A stretch of 5,491 nucleotides of DNA, taken from positions 1 through 5,491 of the forward strand of contig VAYE01000199.1 of the NCBI GenBank assembly GCA_005883235.1. The letters are read 5' to 3'. The position numbers and the translations under genes are program-made. The notes below the pieces were generated by a model. It saw only the letters and a list, made by a program, of their open reading frames with translations. It ran no database searches and was not told the origin of the DNA. Below are positions 1-5,491 of the stretch, in pieces. The stretch is from Actinomycetota bacterium (GTDB lineage: Bacteria; Actinomycetota; Thermoleophilia; Gaiellales; Gaiellaceae). The number at the start of each line of letters is the position of its first letter. The first letter of the stretch is position 1.

Positions 1-142
1 CGGACTGCGCACGCGGCGGACGGGCACGAGCATCGCCGTCCTCGGGATCGATGCTGCCGACGGCCGCGCGCCCGAGGGCGAGCGGCGGCCGGCGAACCTC
101 GAGGACGTCTTCGTCCTGCTCACCGGGGAGGAGATCGACTGA
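1..142 (+). CDS. ABC transporter ATP-binding protein, C-terminal fragment (NodI/DrrA-like)
   Basis: This is the 3' end of a gene that begins left of the window; the frame starts at base 2 and gives 46 residues before TGA at 140-142. The tail reads ANLEDVFVLLTGEEID. An 'xxLEDVFxxLTG' ending is characteristic of the C-terminal region of drug/lipooligosaccharide exporter ATPases (DrrA, NodI, CcmA-like). The Walker and signature motifs lie outside the window, so ATPase activity cannot be checked here. The stop overlaps the start of the ABC-2 permease (TGATG), which supports one translationally coupled operon encoding both halves of an exporter. The protein would sit on the cytoplasmic face of the membrane and power the permease. 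The exact substrate is unknown. Assignment as an ABC ATPase is fairly secure from the tail motif plus context; the subfamily is less so. Confidence 0.8.
   Translation, partial: GLRTRRTGTSIAVLGIDAADGRAPEGERRPANLEDVFVLLTGEEID
125..133 (+). promoter_or_regulatory. Ribosome binding site for the ABC-2 permease
   Basis: GGGGAGGAG lies 8 bases before the ATG at 142, inside the last codons of the ATPase gene. This strong Shine-Dalgarno match, with the TGATG overlap, fixes the permease start. Confidence 0.75.
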
Positions 143-942
143 TGGCCACGTCGACGTCGACCTCGGCGCGACCGCCGCTCGGCCGGCTGGAGCGGCCGGC
201 GCTCACCGGCGTGCTGATGCGCGAGATCGTCAACTTCTCGTCCTACTGGCGCTCGGCGACCTTCTCGTCCACAGTCGAGCCGACGATCTACCTGCTCGCG
301 TTCGGCTTCGGCTTCGGGTCGCTGGTGAGCAGGGTGGCGGGCTACAGCTACGTCCAGTTCGTCGGCACGGGGACGGTGGCGACGGCGGTCCTCTTCTCCA
401 GCGCGTTTCCCGCGATGTTCGGCACCTTCGTGAAGTACCAGTTCCAGCGTACGTACGACGCGATCCTCGCCGCGCCCGTCGACACCGAGGAGCTCGTGAC
501 GGCGGAGGCGCTCTGGGTCGCCACCCGCGCCGGGGTGTACGGCTGCGTGCCGATGCTCGTCGCCATGGCTTTCGGCCTCCCTCCGGCGTGGGGCATGCTC
601 GCCGTGCCGCTGATCGCGTTCCTGGCCGGCTTCGGCTGGGCCTGCTTCGGGATCACCGTCGCCGGCTTCGCGAAGTCGATCGAGAACTTCAGCTACATCG
701 TCAGCGCCGTCCTGACCCCGCTCTTCCTGGTCGCGGGCACGTTCTTCCCTCTGAGCCGGCTGCCGCGCTGGGCCCAGGTCGCCGGCGAGATCAATCCGCT
801 CCACCACTGCGTGGAGCTCGTCCGCCACGCCGCCTTCGGCTGGCACGCGTGGGACATCGCCCGCGTCGGCGCGCTGATCGGCTTCGGTCTGCTCATGTGG
901 CGGGTCGCGATCTACGCGATGACCCGCAAGCTCGTCGACTGA
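142..942 (+). CDS. ABC-2 type transporter permease (NodJ/DrrB-like)
   Basis: A 266-residue integral membrane protein, the usual length for NodJ/DrrB-type permeases. It should form the export channel with the ATPase encoded just upstream. Hydrophobic segments fall at about residues 44-61, 72-92, 123-144, 150-174, 184-202 and 240-258, giving the six-helix ABC-2 topology. Recognisable family blocks are QRTYDAILAAPV (residues 102-113), in the cytoplasmic coupling region between helices 2 and 3, and GTFFPLSRLPRW (199-210) followed by NPLHHCVELVRHAAFG (218-233), both typical of NodJ-like proteins. The ATG is set by a strong Shine-Dalgarno sequence and a 1-base overlap with the ATPase stop. The 3' end overlaps the convergent histidine kinase gene by 31 bp. 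The substrate cannot be told from sequence: family members export lipooligosaccharides, polyketide drugs or polysaccharides, and 'multidrug' labels on relatives are usually untested. Confidence 0.9.
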   Translation: MATSTSTSARPPLGRLERPALTGVLMREIVNFSSYWRSATFSSTVEPTIYLLAFGFGFGSLVSRVAGYSYVQFVGTGTVATAVLFSSAFPAMFGTFVKYQFQRTYDAILAAPVDTEELVTAEALWVATRAGVYGCVPMLVAMAFGLPPAWGMLAVPLIAFLAGFGWACFGITVAGFAKSIENFSYIVSAVLTPLFLVAGTFFPLSRLPRWAQVAGEINPLHHCVELVRHAAFGWHAWDIARVGALIGFGLLMWRVAIYAMTRKLVD

Positions 943-1970
943 GGCGCCTCGGCGGCGGGCCGGAAGCCCGGCAGCGTGAGGACGAAGGTCGAGCCGTCGC
1001 CGTCGGTCGAGACCGAGCACGTGCCGCCGTGGGCTCGCACGATCGCGTCGACGATCGAGAGGCCGAGCCCGACGCCGTCCACGGCGCGGTTCCGCGCCGA
1101 GTCGGCTCGGCCGAAGCGCTCGAAGATCCGCCCGAACGCGTCCTGCGGGATCCCGCTGCCGCTGTCGGCGACCTCGATCGAGACGCCTCCCGCGACCGCC
1201 TGCGAGCGAAGCTCGATCGCATCGCCGGGCTCCGTGTGCTTCACCGCGTTCTCGAGCAGCGCGTCGAGCGCGAAACGGAGCTGCTCGGCGTCGGCGACGA
1301 GCGTCCCGGCGGCGAGGTCGCCGAGCCGCCACCGGCGTGGGGCCACCTCGGCGAAGCGCATGAAGACGTCCTCGAGGCAGGCCTCGAGCTCGATCTCCGT
1401 GGGGACGAGGAAGTCCGGCCGGTCGGCCTTGGCGAGCAGGAGGAGCCGCTCGACGATGCGCTCGATTCGGCCGAGCTCGTCGAGCGCGACGTCGATCTCG
1501 CCTGCGCTCGTCCCGCTTCGACGCAGCACCTCGAGATGACCTCGGGCGATCGTCACCGGCGTGCGCAGCTCGTGCGAGGCGTCGTGCAGGAACTGCTCCT
1601 GGCTCGCGAGGAGCGTGGCGCGCGCGTCGGCCAGCTCCTCGACCTCGCGGAGCGCCGCCTGCCGCCGCCGCGCGTGCCAGACCATGGCGAGGAACATCGC
1701 CGACATGAGCGGCACCTCGGTGAGCTCCCCCCAGAGCTGAGTGCCGAGGTGAATGTCCCAGAAGATGAAGGCGCCGGTCGAGACGACGACGAAGCCGAGC
1801 ACGCCGAGCATCGGCCCCACGCGCCAGACGCGGAAGCCGTAGAGCAGCGTCAGGCTGACCCAGATGAAGTGGAACGGGACCGTCTCCCACGACTGCCACA
1901 CCACCATCGCGGCGAGGTTCGCGACCGCGAACGCACCCCAGCCGAGCTCGAGGGAGCTAGGCCTCCGCAA
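912..1970 (-). CDS. Membrane sensor histidine kinase, four-helix sensor without HAMP
   Basis: A 352-residue two-component sensor kinase. Four hydrophobic segments (about residues 11-26, 33-48, 52-72 and 84-100) are joined by short loops, so there is no sizeable extracytoplasmic domain. A short charged, probably coiled-coil stretch (about 101-126) leads directly into HisKA with no clear HAMP domain. The H-box HDASHELRTP has the phospho-accepting His at 133. The ATPase domain shows an N-box (LLENAVKHT, Asn241), G1 box (DSGSGIP, Asp269), F-box (FERFGR, from 283) and G2 box (GVGLGLSIV, from 299), so all catalytic elements are present. The start is TTG, chosen because no in-frame ATG or GTG lies just upstream and the hydrophobic N-terminus begins right after. 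It overlaps the regulator gene by 14 bp, which implies coupled translation. Sensing is probably within or at the membrane (inferred from topology); the signal is unknown. The closely packed regulator gene is its likely partner. Confidence 0.92.
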   Translation of the reverse strand: MRRPSSLELGWGAFAVANLAAMVVWQSWETVPFHFIWVSLTLLYGFRVWRVGPMLGVLGFVVVSTGAFIFWDIHLGTQLWGELTEVPLMSAMFLAMVWHARRRQAALREVEELADARATLLASQEQFLHDASHELRTPVTIARGHLEVLRRSGTSAGEIDVALDELGRIERIVERLLLLAKADRPDFLVPTEIELEACLEDVFMRFAEVAPRRWRLGDLAAGTLVADAEQLRFALDALLENAVKHTEPGDAIELRSQAVAGGVSIEVADSGSGIPQDAFGRIFERFGRADSARNRAVDGVGLGLSIVDAIVRAHGGTCSVSTDGDGSTFVLTLPGFRPAAEAPQSTSLRVIA

Positions 1971-2619
1971 GCCTGTACCCCGCGTGGCGAACGGTCTCGA
2001 TGGGCGCCTCAGCGCCGAGCTTCTTCCGCAGGCGGCGGATGCAGACCTCGACGACGTTCGACCCCGGGTCGAAGTGGTAGCCCCACACCTCGGCGAGCAG
2101 GCGCTCGCGGCTCACGACCTCGCCCGGGTGGAGCGCGAGGTAGTGGAGAAGGCGGAACTCCCGGTCGGAGAGGTCGGCCGACAGGTCGGCGAGGCAGGCT
2201 CGGCGGCGCGCGAGATCGAGGGTCAGCCGGCCGACGCGGACGAGGTTGGTGTCGCCGGGTACGCCGCGCCGGAGGTGCGCGCGAATGCGTGCGATCAGCT
2301 CGTCGAGCGAGAAGGGCTTCGGCACGTAGTCGTTCGCGCCCAGGGCGAAGCCGCGCAGCTTGGTGCCGAGATCGGAACGCGCCGACAGGATCACGACCGG
2401 CAGCTCCGGCTGGACGCGCCGCAGCTCGGAGAGGACGGTCAGGCCGTTGACCTGCGGGAGGAGGAGGTCGAGGACGACGAGGTCGTAGTGGGCCTTCTCC
2501 ACGCGGCGCAACGCCTCCGCGCCGTCGCCCGCGGAGTCGACGGCGAACCCCTCGGCCTCGAGCCCGCGCGCGAGGAACGAGAGGATCCGAGGCTCGTCCT
2601 CGGTGACCAGAATCCGCAT
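1957..2619 (-). CDS. OmpR/PhoB-family response regulator
   Basis: A 220-residue DNA-binding response regulator, the standard length. The N-terminal receiver domain (about 1-118) begins MRILVTEDE, with the acidic pair near residues 8-9, the phospho-acceptor Asp51 (VVLDLLLP), the switch Ser79 (ILSA) and Lys101 in PKPF. The C-terminal winged-helix domain (about 126-218) has the family's EFRLLHYLALHPGEVVSRE block, then VWGYHFDPGSNVVEVCIRRLRKKL and a GYRL ending. The frame is open for 57 more codons upstream, but that part is low-complexity and Arg-rich, runs through the intergenic control region into the divergent oxidase gene, and has no receiver homology. The ATG at 2617-2619, with a nearby AGG, is therefore preferred. 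It is the first gene of a two-gene operon with the histidine kinase. The 11-bp direct repeats just upstream look like its own operator, suggesting autoregulation. Confidence 0.94.
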   Translation of the reverse strand: MRILVTEDEPRILSFLARGLEAEGFAVDSAGDGAEALRRVEKAHYDLVVLDLLLPQVNGLTVLSELRRVQPELPVVILSARSDLGTKLRGFALGANDYVPKPFSLDELIARIRAHLRRGVPGDTNLVRVGRLTLDLARRRACLADLSADLSDREFRLLHYLALHPGEVVSRERLLAEVWGYHFDPGSNVVEVCIRRLRKKLGAEAPIETVRHAGYRLAEA

Positions 2620-2631
2620 CCTGCCGCGGCG

Positions 2632-2637
2632 ACCATA
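2632..2637 (-). promoter_or_regulatory. Candidate -10 element for the regulator-kinase operon
   Basis: Reading on the minus strand, TATGGT fits the TANNNT pattern and lies 12 bases before the regulator ATG, with the repeat array immediately upstream in place of a clear -35 box. Transcription would start only a few bases before the ATG, giving a very short leader. This is a pattern match only; the hexamer is not a strong consensus. Confidence 0.35.
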
Positions 2638-2639
2638 CT

Positions 2640-2672
2640 GCGGGTGACGCGAAAATGACAGACGGATGACAC
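2640..2672. promoter_or_regulatory. Three 11-bp direct repeats, pho-box-like operator
   Basis: On the minus strand the repeat cores are GTGTCAT (from 2672), CTGTCAT (from 2661) and GCGTCAC (from 2650), each followed by a 4-base spacer, so the period is exactly 11 bp. On the plus strand this appears as TGAC at 2645, 2656 and 2667. PhoB/OmpR-family regulators bind head-to-tail as dimers on 11-bp direct repeats, and the E. coli pho box uses CTGTCAT-type half-sites, so the layout and core both match that family. The array sits about 20 bp before the PhoB/OmpR-type regulator gene and about 50 bp before the divergent oxidase gene, so it could act on both. The repeats are direct observation; the binding protein is inferred. 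Confidence 0.6.
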
Positions 2673-2682
2673 GTTTGTCATC
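2665..2682. repeat. Perfect 7-bp inverted repeat with 4-base spacer
   Basis: GATGACA (2665-2671) and TGTCATC (2676-2682) are perfect reverse complements separated by CGTT. The left arm coincides with the distal repeat of the 11-bp array, so the right arm is a fourth core in the opposite orientation. It could be an operator for a dimeric regulator or simply an extra inverted half-site. It is not followed by a T-run and lies upstream of both genes, so it is not a terminator. Confidence 0.6.
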
Positions 2683-2709
2683 TCGCCCGTACGCCGCTCG
2701 CACCGCCCC

Positions 2710-2715
2710 TAGCGT
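2710..2715 (+). promoter_or_regulatory. Candidate -10 element for a leaderless oxidase transcript
   Basis: TAGCGT matches the actinobacterial TANNNT -10 pattern and ends 8 bases before the ATG at 2724, which would put the transcription start at or within a base or two of that ATG. No Shine-Dalgarno-like purine run precedes the ATG (the 8 bases are GCCCGCCG), consistent with leaderless translation. No good -35 is visible at 16-18 bp spacing, so an activator may be needed. Inferred from pattern only. Confidence 0.4.
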
Positions 2716-2723
2716 GCCCGCCG

Positions 2724-4217
2724 ATGGCACGTCCCGGCGCGGCCGTCCTCGGTTCCCACGACCCGGCCGGCGCTGACCCGCGCCGCGCATTCCCCTATCC
2801 GGACCGGGCCGCCCGCCACTGGATTCTCTCCTCGATCGTCTGGCTGACGATCGTCGACCTCTTCGGCCTCGTCCTCGCGACCGAGTTCGTGACGCCGGAG
2901 GCCTTCGGCGGGATCTCGTGGCTCGAGTTCAGCCGCGTGCGGCCCTCGCACGTGAACGGCGTGATCCTCGCGTGGCTGACGATGATGTACTTCGGCGCGC
3001 TCTTCTACATGCTTCCGCGGCTCGTCGGGACGCGCGGGATGTGGAGCGAGCGGCTCGGCGTCGTCTGCGCCTGGGCCTGGAACGTCATGTTCCTGCTCGG
3101 GATCGTCGCCCTCCTCACCGGCCACAGCCAGGGCAAGGAGTACGGGGAGCTGATCTGGCCCCTCGACATCGCGCTCATCGTCATCTGGTGCGCCAACATC
3201 GTGAACATCCTGGCCACGGTCGCGGTCCGGACGATCAGGCCGATCTACGTCTCCGTCTGGTTCTTCATCGCGAGCCCGCTCTGGCTGGCCGCCGACTACG
3301 CGATCGGGAACGTGATCTGGCGGCCGGGCCACGTCTGGGGAACCCCGTCCGGCGCGCTCACCTCGAGCCTTTCGGACGCGATGCTCAACTGGTGGTACGC
3401 GCACAACCTCTTCGGCCTCTGGCTGACGCCGATGCTGCTCGCGCTCACCTACTACATCGTCCCGCGCGTCACCAACACTCCGCTCTACAGCTACACGCTC
3501 TCGCTCGTCTCCTTCTGGGGGATGGCCTTCTTCTACACGGGCGTTGGCGACCACCACATCCTCCAGTCGCCGACCCCGGCCTGGCTGAAGACGATCGCCG
3601 AGGTCTCGTCCTGGATGCTGCTCGTCCCGGTCTTCGCCTTCACGATCAACATCCTCGGGACGATGAAGGGCAACTGGGACCGGTTCTTCACGAACCTGCC
3701 CCTGCGGTTCACCATGACCGCGTTCTTCTTCTACTTCCTGGTCAACATCCAGGGCGCGTTCGAGGCGATTCAGCCCTTCAACAAGCTGACGCACTTCACG
3801 AACTTCGTCGTCGCGCACGCGCACCTCGCGCTCCTCGGCGCGTTCACGATTCTCGGGATGGGGGTGATCGACTACATCGTCGCCCAGATGTACGCGAAGC
3901 CCCTCTTCAGCCGCAGCCTGTCGGAGTGGCAGTACTGGCTCGTGACGGTCGGCTTCACCGGCTTCTTCAGCGTCCTCACGCTGGCCGGCTTCCAGCAGGG
4001 CTTCAACTGGCAGGCGGGGATCCCCGAGGTGAACGTGCTGCCGGAGCTCCACCCCTACTACGTCGCGCGCGGGATCTTCGGCGCGATGATCGTCCTCTCG
4101 GGGATCGTCCAGATGATCAACATCGGGATGACGATCGCCACGAACACGGCCGAGCGCCGCCGCCGTGAGACGCTCGTCGTCGCCGAGGCGATCGCGCCTC
4201 CGCCGGTGGCCACCTGA
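2724..4217 (+). CDS. ccoN: cbb3-type (C-family) heme-copper oxidase catalytic subunit I
   Basis: A 497-residue polytopic membrane protein with about 12 hydrophobic helices, close to CcoN in length. It should reduce O2 to water at a heme b3-CuB centre and contribute to the proton gradient. Ligands can be placed by motif and spacing: His76 (RPSHVNG) and His367 for low-spin heme b; His227 (WWYAHN), His277 and His278 (GDHH) for CuB; His365 (AHAH) for heme b3. Tyr271, six residues before His277, sits where C-family oxidases carry the Tyr cross-linked to the first CuB His. Gly231 follows HNLF, where NorB would have its FeB-binding Glu, so this is an oxygen reductase rather than a nitric oxide reductase. 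Family blocks QGKEYGELIWPLD (136-148) and PLYSYTLS (253-260) are also present. Oddities: Asp276 replaces the usual Pro, Ile144 replaces a Glu, and Gln343 lies where proteobacterial CcoN has Glu. There is no Shine-Dalgarno sequence, so the start may be leaderless. The stop overlaps the next ATG (TGATG). Confidence 0.93.
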   Translation: MARPGAAVLGSHDPAGADPRRAFPYPDRAARHWILSSIVWLTIVDLFGLVLATEFVTPEAFGGISWLEFSRVRPSHVNGVILAWLTMMYFGALFYMLPRLVGTRGMWSERLGVVCAWAWNVMFLLGIVALLTGHSQGKEYGELIWPLDIALIVIWCANIVNILATVAVRTIRPIYVSVWFFIASPLWLAADYAIGNVIWRPGHVWGTPSGALTSSLSDAMLNWWYAHNLFGLWLTPMLLALTYYIVPRVTNTPLYSYTLSLVSFWGMAFFYTGVGDHHILQSPTPAWLKTIAEVSSWMLLVPVFAFTINILGTMKGNWDRFFTNLPLRFTMTAFFFYFLVNIQGAFEAIQPFNKLTHFTNFVVAHAHLALLGAFTILGMGVIDYIVAQMYAKPLFSRSLSEWQYWLVTVGFTGFFSVLTLAGFQQGFNWQAGIPEVNVLPELHPYYVARGIFGAMIVLSGIVQMINIGMTIATNTAERRRRETLVVAEAIAPPPVAT

Positions 4218-5491
4218 TGGCCGACGACCGCGGACACGACGGCGCCCCGCAGATCCCTCGCGGCTGGGTCCGGCACCCGCGCGAGCGGATGCTCATCACG
4301 CCGCTCATGGCCGGGATCGGCGGGATGCTCGCCTTCTTCACCGTCGTCTTCATCGTCGTGTGGCTGCCGATCCACACCTTCGACCCGCCCCCCTCGGCTG
4401 ACTGGGCGCCGCTCTCGAACCAGGCGCTCAAGGGCCGCGACCTCTTCGCGGCCAACGGCTGCTACGTGTGCCACTCGGGCTACTCGCGCCCGCAGGACGT
4501 GCGGGCCGCGCTCTACTTCCTCTACCCGAAGGTCTCGCAGCCGGGCGACTTCTACGGCACCGACCAGTCGCCGAACATCCTCGGCACCGAGCGCACCGGT
4601 CCCGACCTCTCGCAGGAGTCCGGCTGGCATCCCGACGACTGGCAGCGCGCGCACTTCTACGACCCGCGCTTCGTCGACCCCATGTCGCTGATGCCGGACA
4701 TGAAGTCGCTCTTCTCGAACGGCCAGGTCGACCAGCTCGTCTCCTTCGTGGAGATGCGGAGCGGCAAGTCCGGCCTCCTCCGCTACGCGGGCCAGGTGTA
4801 CGCGAAGCACATCGCCACCGTGAACCAGGGCTTCCCGCAGCCCTACACCGGCTTCACCGGCGCGCACAAGCCGATCGTGTCGGCGAAGCCCGACAAGGCG
4901 CTGACGCCGCCCAAGGGTCAGATCCCCGAGGTGGCGAACCTCGCCCAGATCGACCGCAGCTACTGGCTCTCGGCCGACCCGCTTCCCGTCACCGAGGCCA
5001 ACCTGCTTCGCGGCAAGGAGGTCTTCCTCCAGCGCTGCGTCGGCTGCCATGGGTTGAACGGCGACGGGAAGGGCCCGGCCGCGACCTTCATGTCCCCGCC
5101 GCCTGCCGACTTCACGAGCGCCGACGACGCGTGCTGCGGCGGCGACACCGGGCCGGGCGACTTCTACTACCGGATCCTGCACGGCTGGCCGGGCACCGCG
5201 ATGGAGAACTTCGGCGAGCGCCTGTCGGTGGACGACATCTGGCGGGTCGTCCTCTTCGTCAAGACGATCCCGAACCACACGTTGAAGCCGAATGTAATCC
5301 CGGAGCCGAAGGACTACATCGTGTGGCAGCCCACGAAGGACCTGCTCACCTGGGTGAAGACGCGGCAGAAGCTCGCGAACAACGCCAGCTTCCAGAAGAA
5401 GCTTCCGACCGATCCCTTCATGCAGGAGGCGATGCGGATCTTCCCGGGCCTCTCGCCCTCGGATCACTTCTTCGTCAACGACCGCAAGACG
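4217..5491 (+). CDS. ccoO: CcoO-like cytochrome c fused to a CcoP-like cytochrome c domain (3' end outside window)
   Basis: The frame is open from ATG 4217 to the window edge (425 codons, no stop), and the start overlaps the ccoN stop (TGATG). Residues 1-25 are polar, and 27-50 form one membrane anchor. Domain 1 (about 68-185) is CcoO-like: LKGRDLFAANGCYVCHSGYSRP holds the first heme c site (Cys82, Cys85, His86), followed by RTGPDL (126-131) and SLMPDM with the likely axial Met159. After a Pro/Lys-rich linker (about 186-258), domain 2 (about 262-352) is a class I cytochrome c: LRGKEVFLQRCVGCHGLNGDGKG with Cys274, Cys277 and His278, and likely axial Met329 in GTAMENFGE. CcoO and CcoP are normally separate, and CcoP normally has two hemes. 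A Cys306-Cys307 pair is unusual. The region after 355 is Lys-rich and unrecognised. It should act on the outer face of the membrane, passing electrons to CcoN. Full length and any further heme sites lie beyond the window. Confidence 0.9.
   Translation, partial: MADDRGHDGAPQIPRGWVRHPRERMLITPLMAGIGGMLAFFTVVFIVVWLPIHTFDPPPSADWAPLSNQALKGRDLFAANGCYVCHSGYSRPQDVRAALYFLYPKVSQPGDFYGTDQSPNILGTERTGPDLSQESGWHPDDWQRAHFYDPRFVDPMSLMPDMKSLFSNGQVDQLVSFVEMRSGKSGLLRYAGQVYAKHIATVNQGFPQPYTGFTGAHKPIVSAKPDKALTPPKGQIPEVANLAQIDRSYWLSADPLPVTEANLLRGKEVFLQRCVGCHGLNGDGKGPAATFMSPPPADFTSADDACCGGDTGPGDFYYRILHGWPGTAMENFGERLSVDDIWRVVLFVKTIPNHTLKPNVIPEPKDYIVWQPTKDLLTWVKTRQKLANNASFQKKLPTDPFMQEAMRIFPGLSPSDHFFVNDRKT

Noticed and set aside
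941..972. 10-bp palindrome GAGGCGCCTC (941-950) and a nearby GC hairpin (959-963 with 968-972) as a terminator
   Set aside because: Both lie inside the kinase coding region, are short, and lack a T-run on either strand. GC-rich palindromes of this size are expected by chance here.
51..2450. 799-codon open frame on the plus strand
   Set aside because: It spans the permease, the kinase and most of the regulator in other frames. Its translation is Arg/Ala/Glu-rich with no recognisable domain, while the overlapped genes have complete family motifs. It is a high-GC shadow frame.
2620..2790. 57-codon N-terminal extension of the response regulator
   Set aside because: It would cross the control region and the start of the divergent oxidase gene. 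The added residues are low-complexity, and the receiver domain begins normally at the internal ATG.
2709..4052. 447-codon open frame on the minus strand
   Set aside because: It is antisense to the CcoN-like gene, with a highly charged, low-complexity translation. A shadow of G/C-rich third positions.
2724..4217. CcoN-like subunit as a nitric oxide reductase (NorB)
   Set aside because: The position four residues after the first metal-ligand His is Gly231, not the FeB-binding Glu of NorB. The cross-link Tyr271 is present, and the next gene encodes a CcoO-type rather than NorC-type cytochrome.
4058..5467. 469-codon open frame on the minus strand
   Set aside because: It is antisense to the cytochrome c gene, which has two intact heme motifs and a coupled start. 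The translation shows no domain.

Overview
The window is a high-GC stretch with strong G/C bias at third codon positions. It is gene-dense, genes overlap tightly within operons, and one start looks leaderless. Together with the protein types this suggests a soil- or sediment-type actinobacterium, possibly a deep-branching class such as Thermoleophilia. That placement is an inference from style and was not tested; another high-GC phylum is possible.

Layout: (1) Bases 1-942, plus strand: the last 46 codons of an ABC transporter ATPase and the complete ABC-2 permease that follows it (TGATG overlap). They resemble the NodI/NodJ and DrrA/DrrB exporter families. (2) Bases 912-2619, minus strand: a two-component system, with a PhoB/OmpR-type response regulator first and a membrane histidine kinase second (14-bp overlap). 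The kinase gene runs tail-to-tail into the permease and overlaps it by 31 bp. (3) Bases 2620-2723: a 104-bp divergent control region. It holds three direct TGTCA-type repeats spaced exactly 11 bp apart, a layout typical of PhoB/OmpR-family operators (pho-box-like). A 7-bp inverted repeat overlaps their distal edge, and there are candidate -10 elements for both directions. (4) Bases 2724-5491, plus strand: a cbb3-type (C-family) heme-copper oxidase operon. It has a complete catalytic subunit (CcoN-like) and, by TGATG overlap, a CcoO-like membrane-anchored cytochrome c whose reading frame continues into a second, CcoP-like cytochrome c domain. This second gene runs off the right edge.

How the genes may work together: the oxidase genes encode a terminal oxygen reductase, with the c-heme subunit passing electrons to the heme b / heme b3-CuB subunit. 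The two-component system shares its control region with the oxidase, so the simplest hypothesis is that the regulator controls itself and possibly the oxidase, in response to a signal sensed in or near the membrane. The ABC exporter seems to be an independent neighbour.

The most notable points are the CcoO-CcoP-like fusion, the pho-box-like 11-bp repeat array between regulator and oxidase, and several substitutions near the oxidase active site relative to proteobacterial CcoN. No RNA genes, insertion sequences, CRISPR arrays or attachment sites were seen. No gene-free stretch exceeds about 105 bases.
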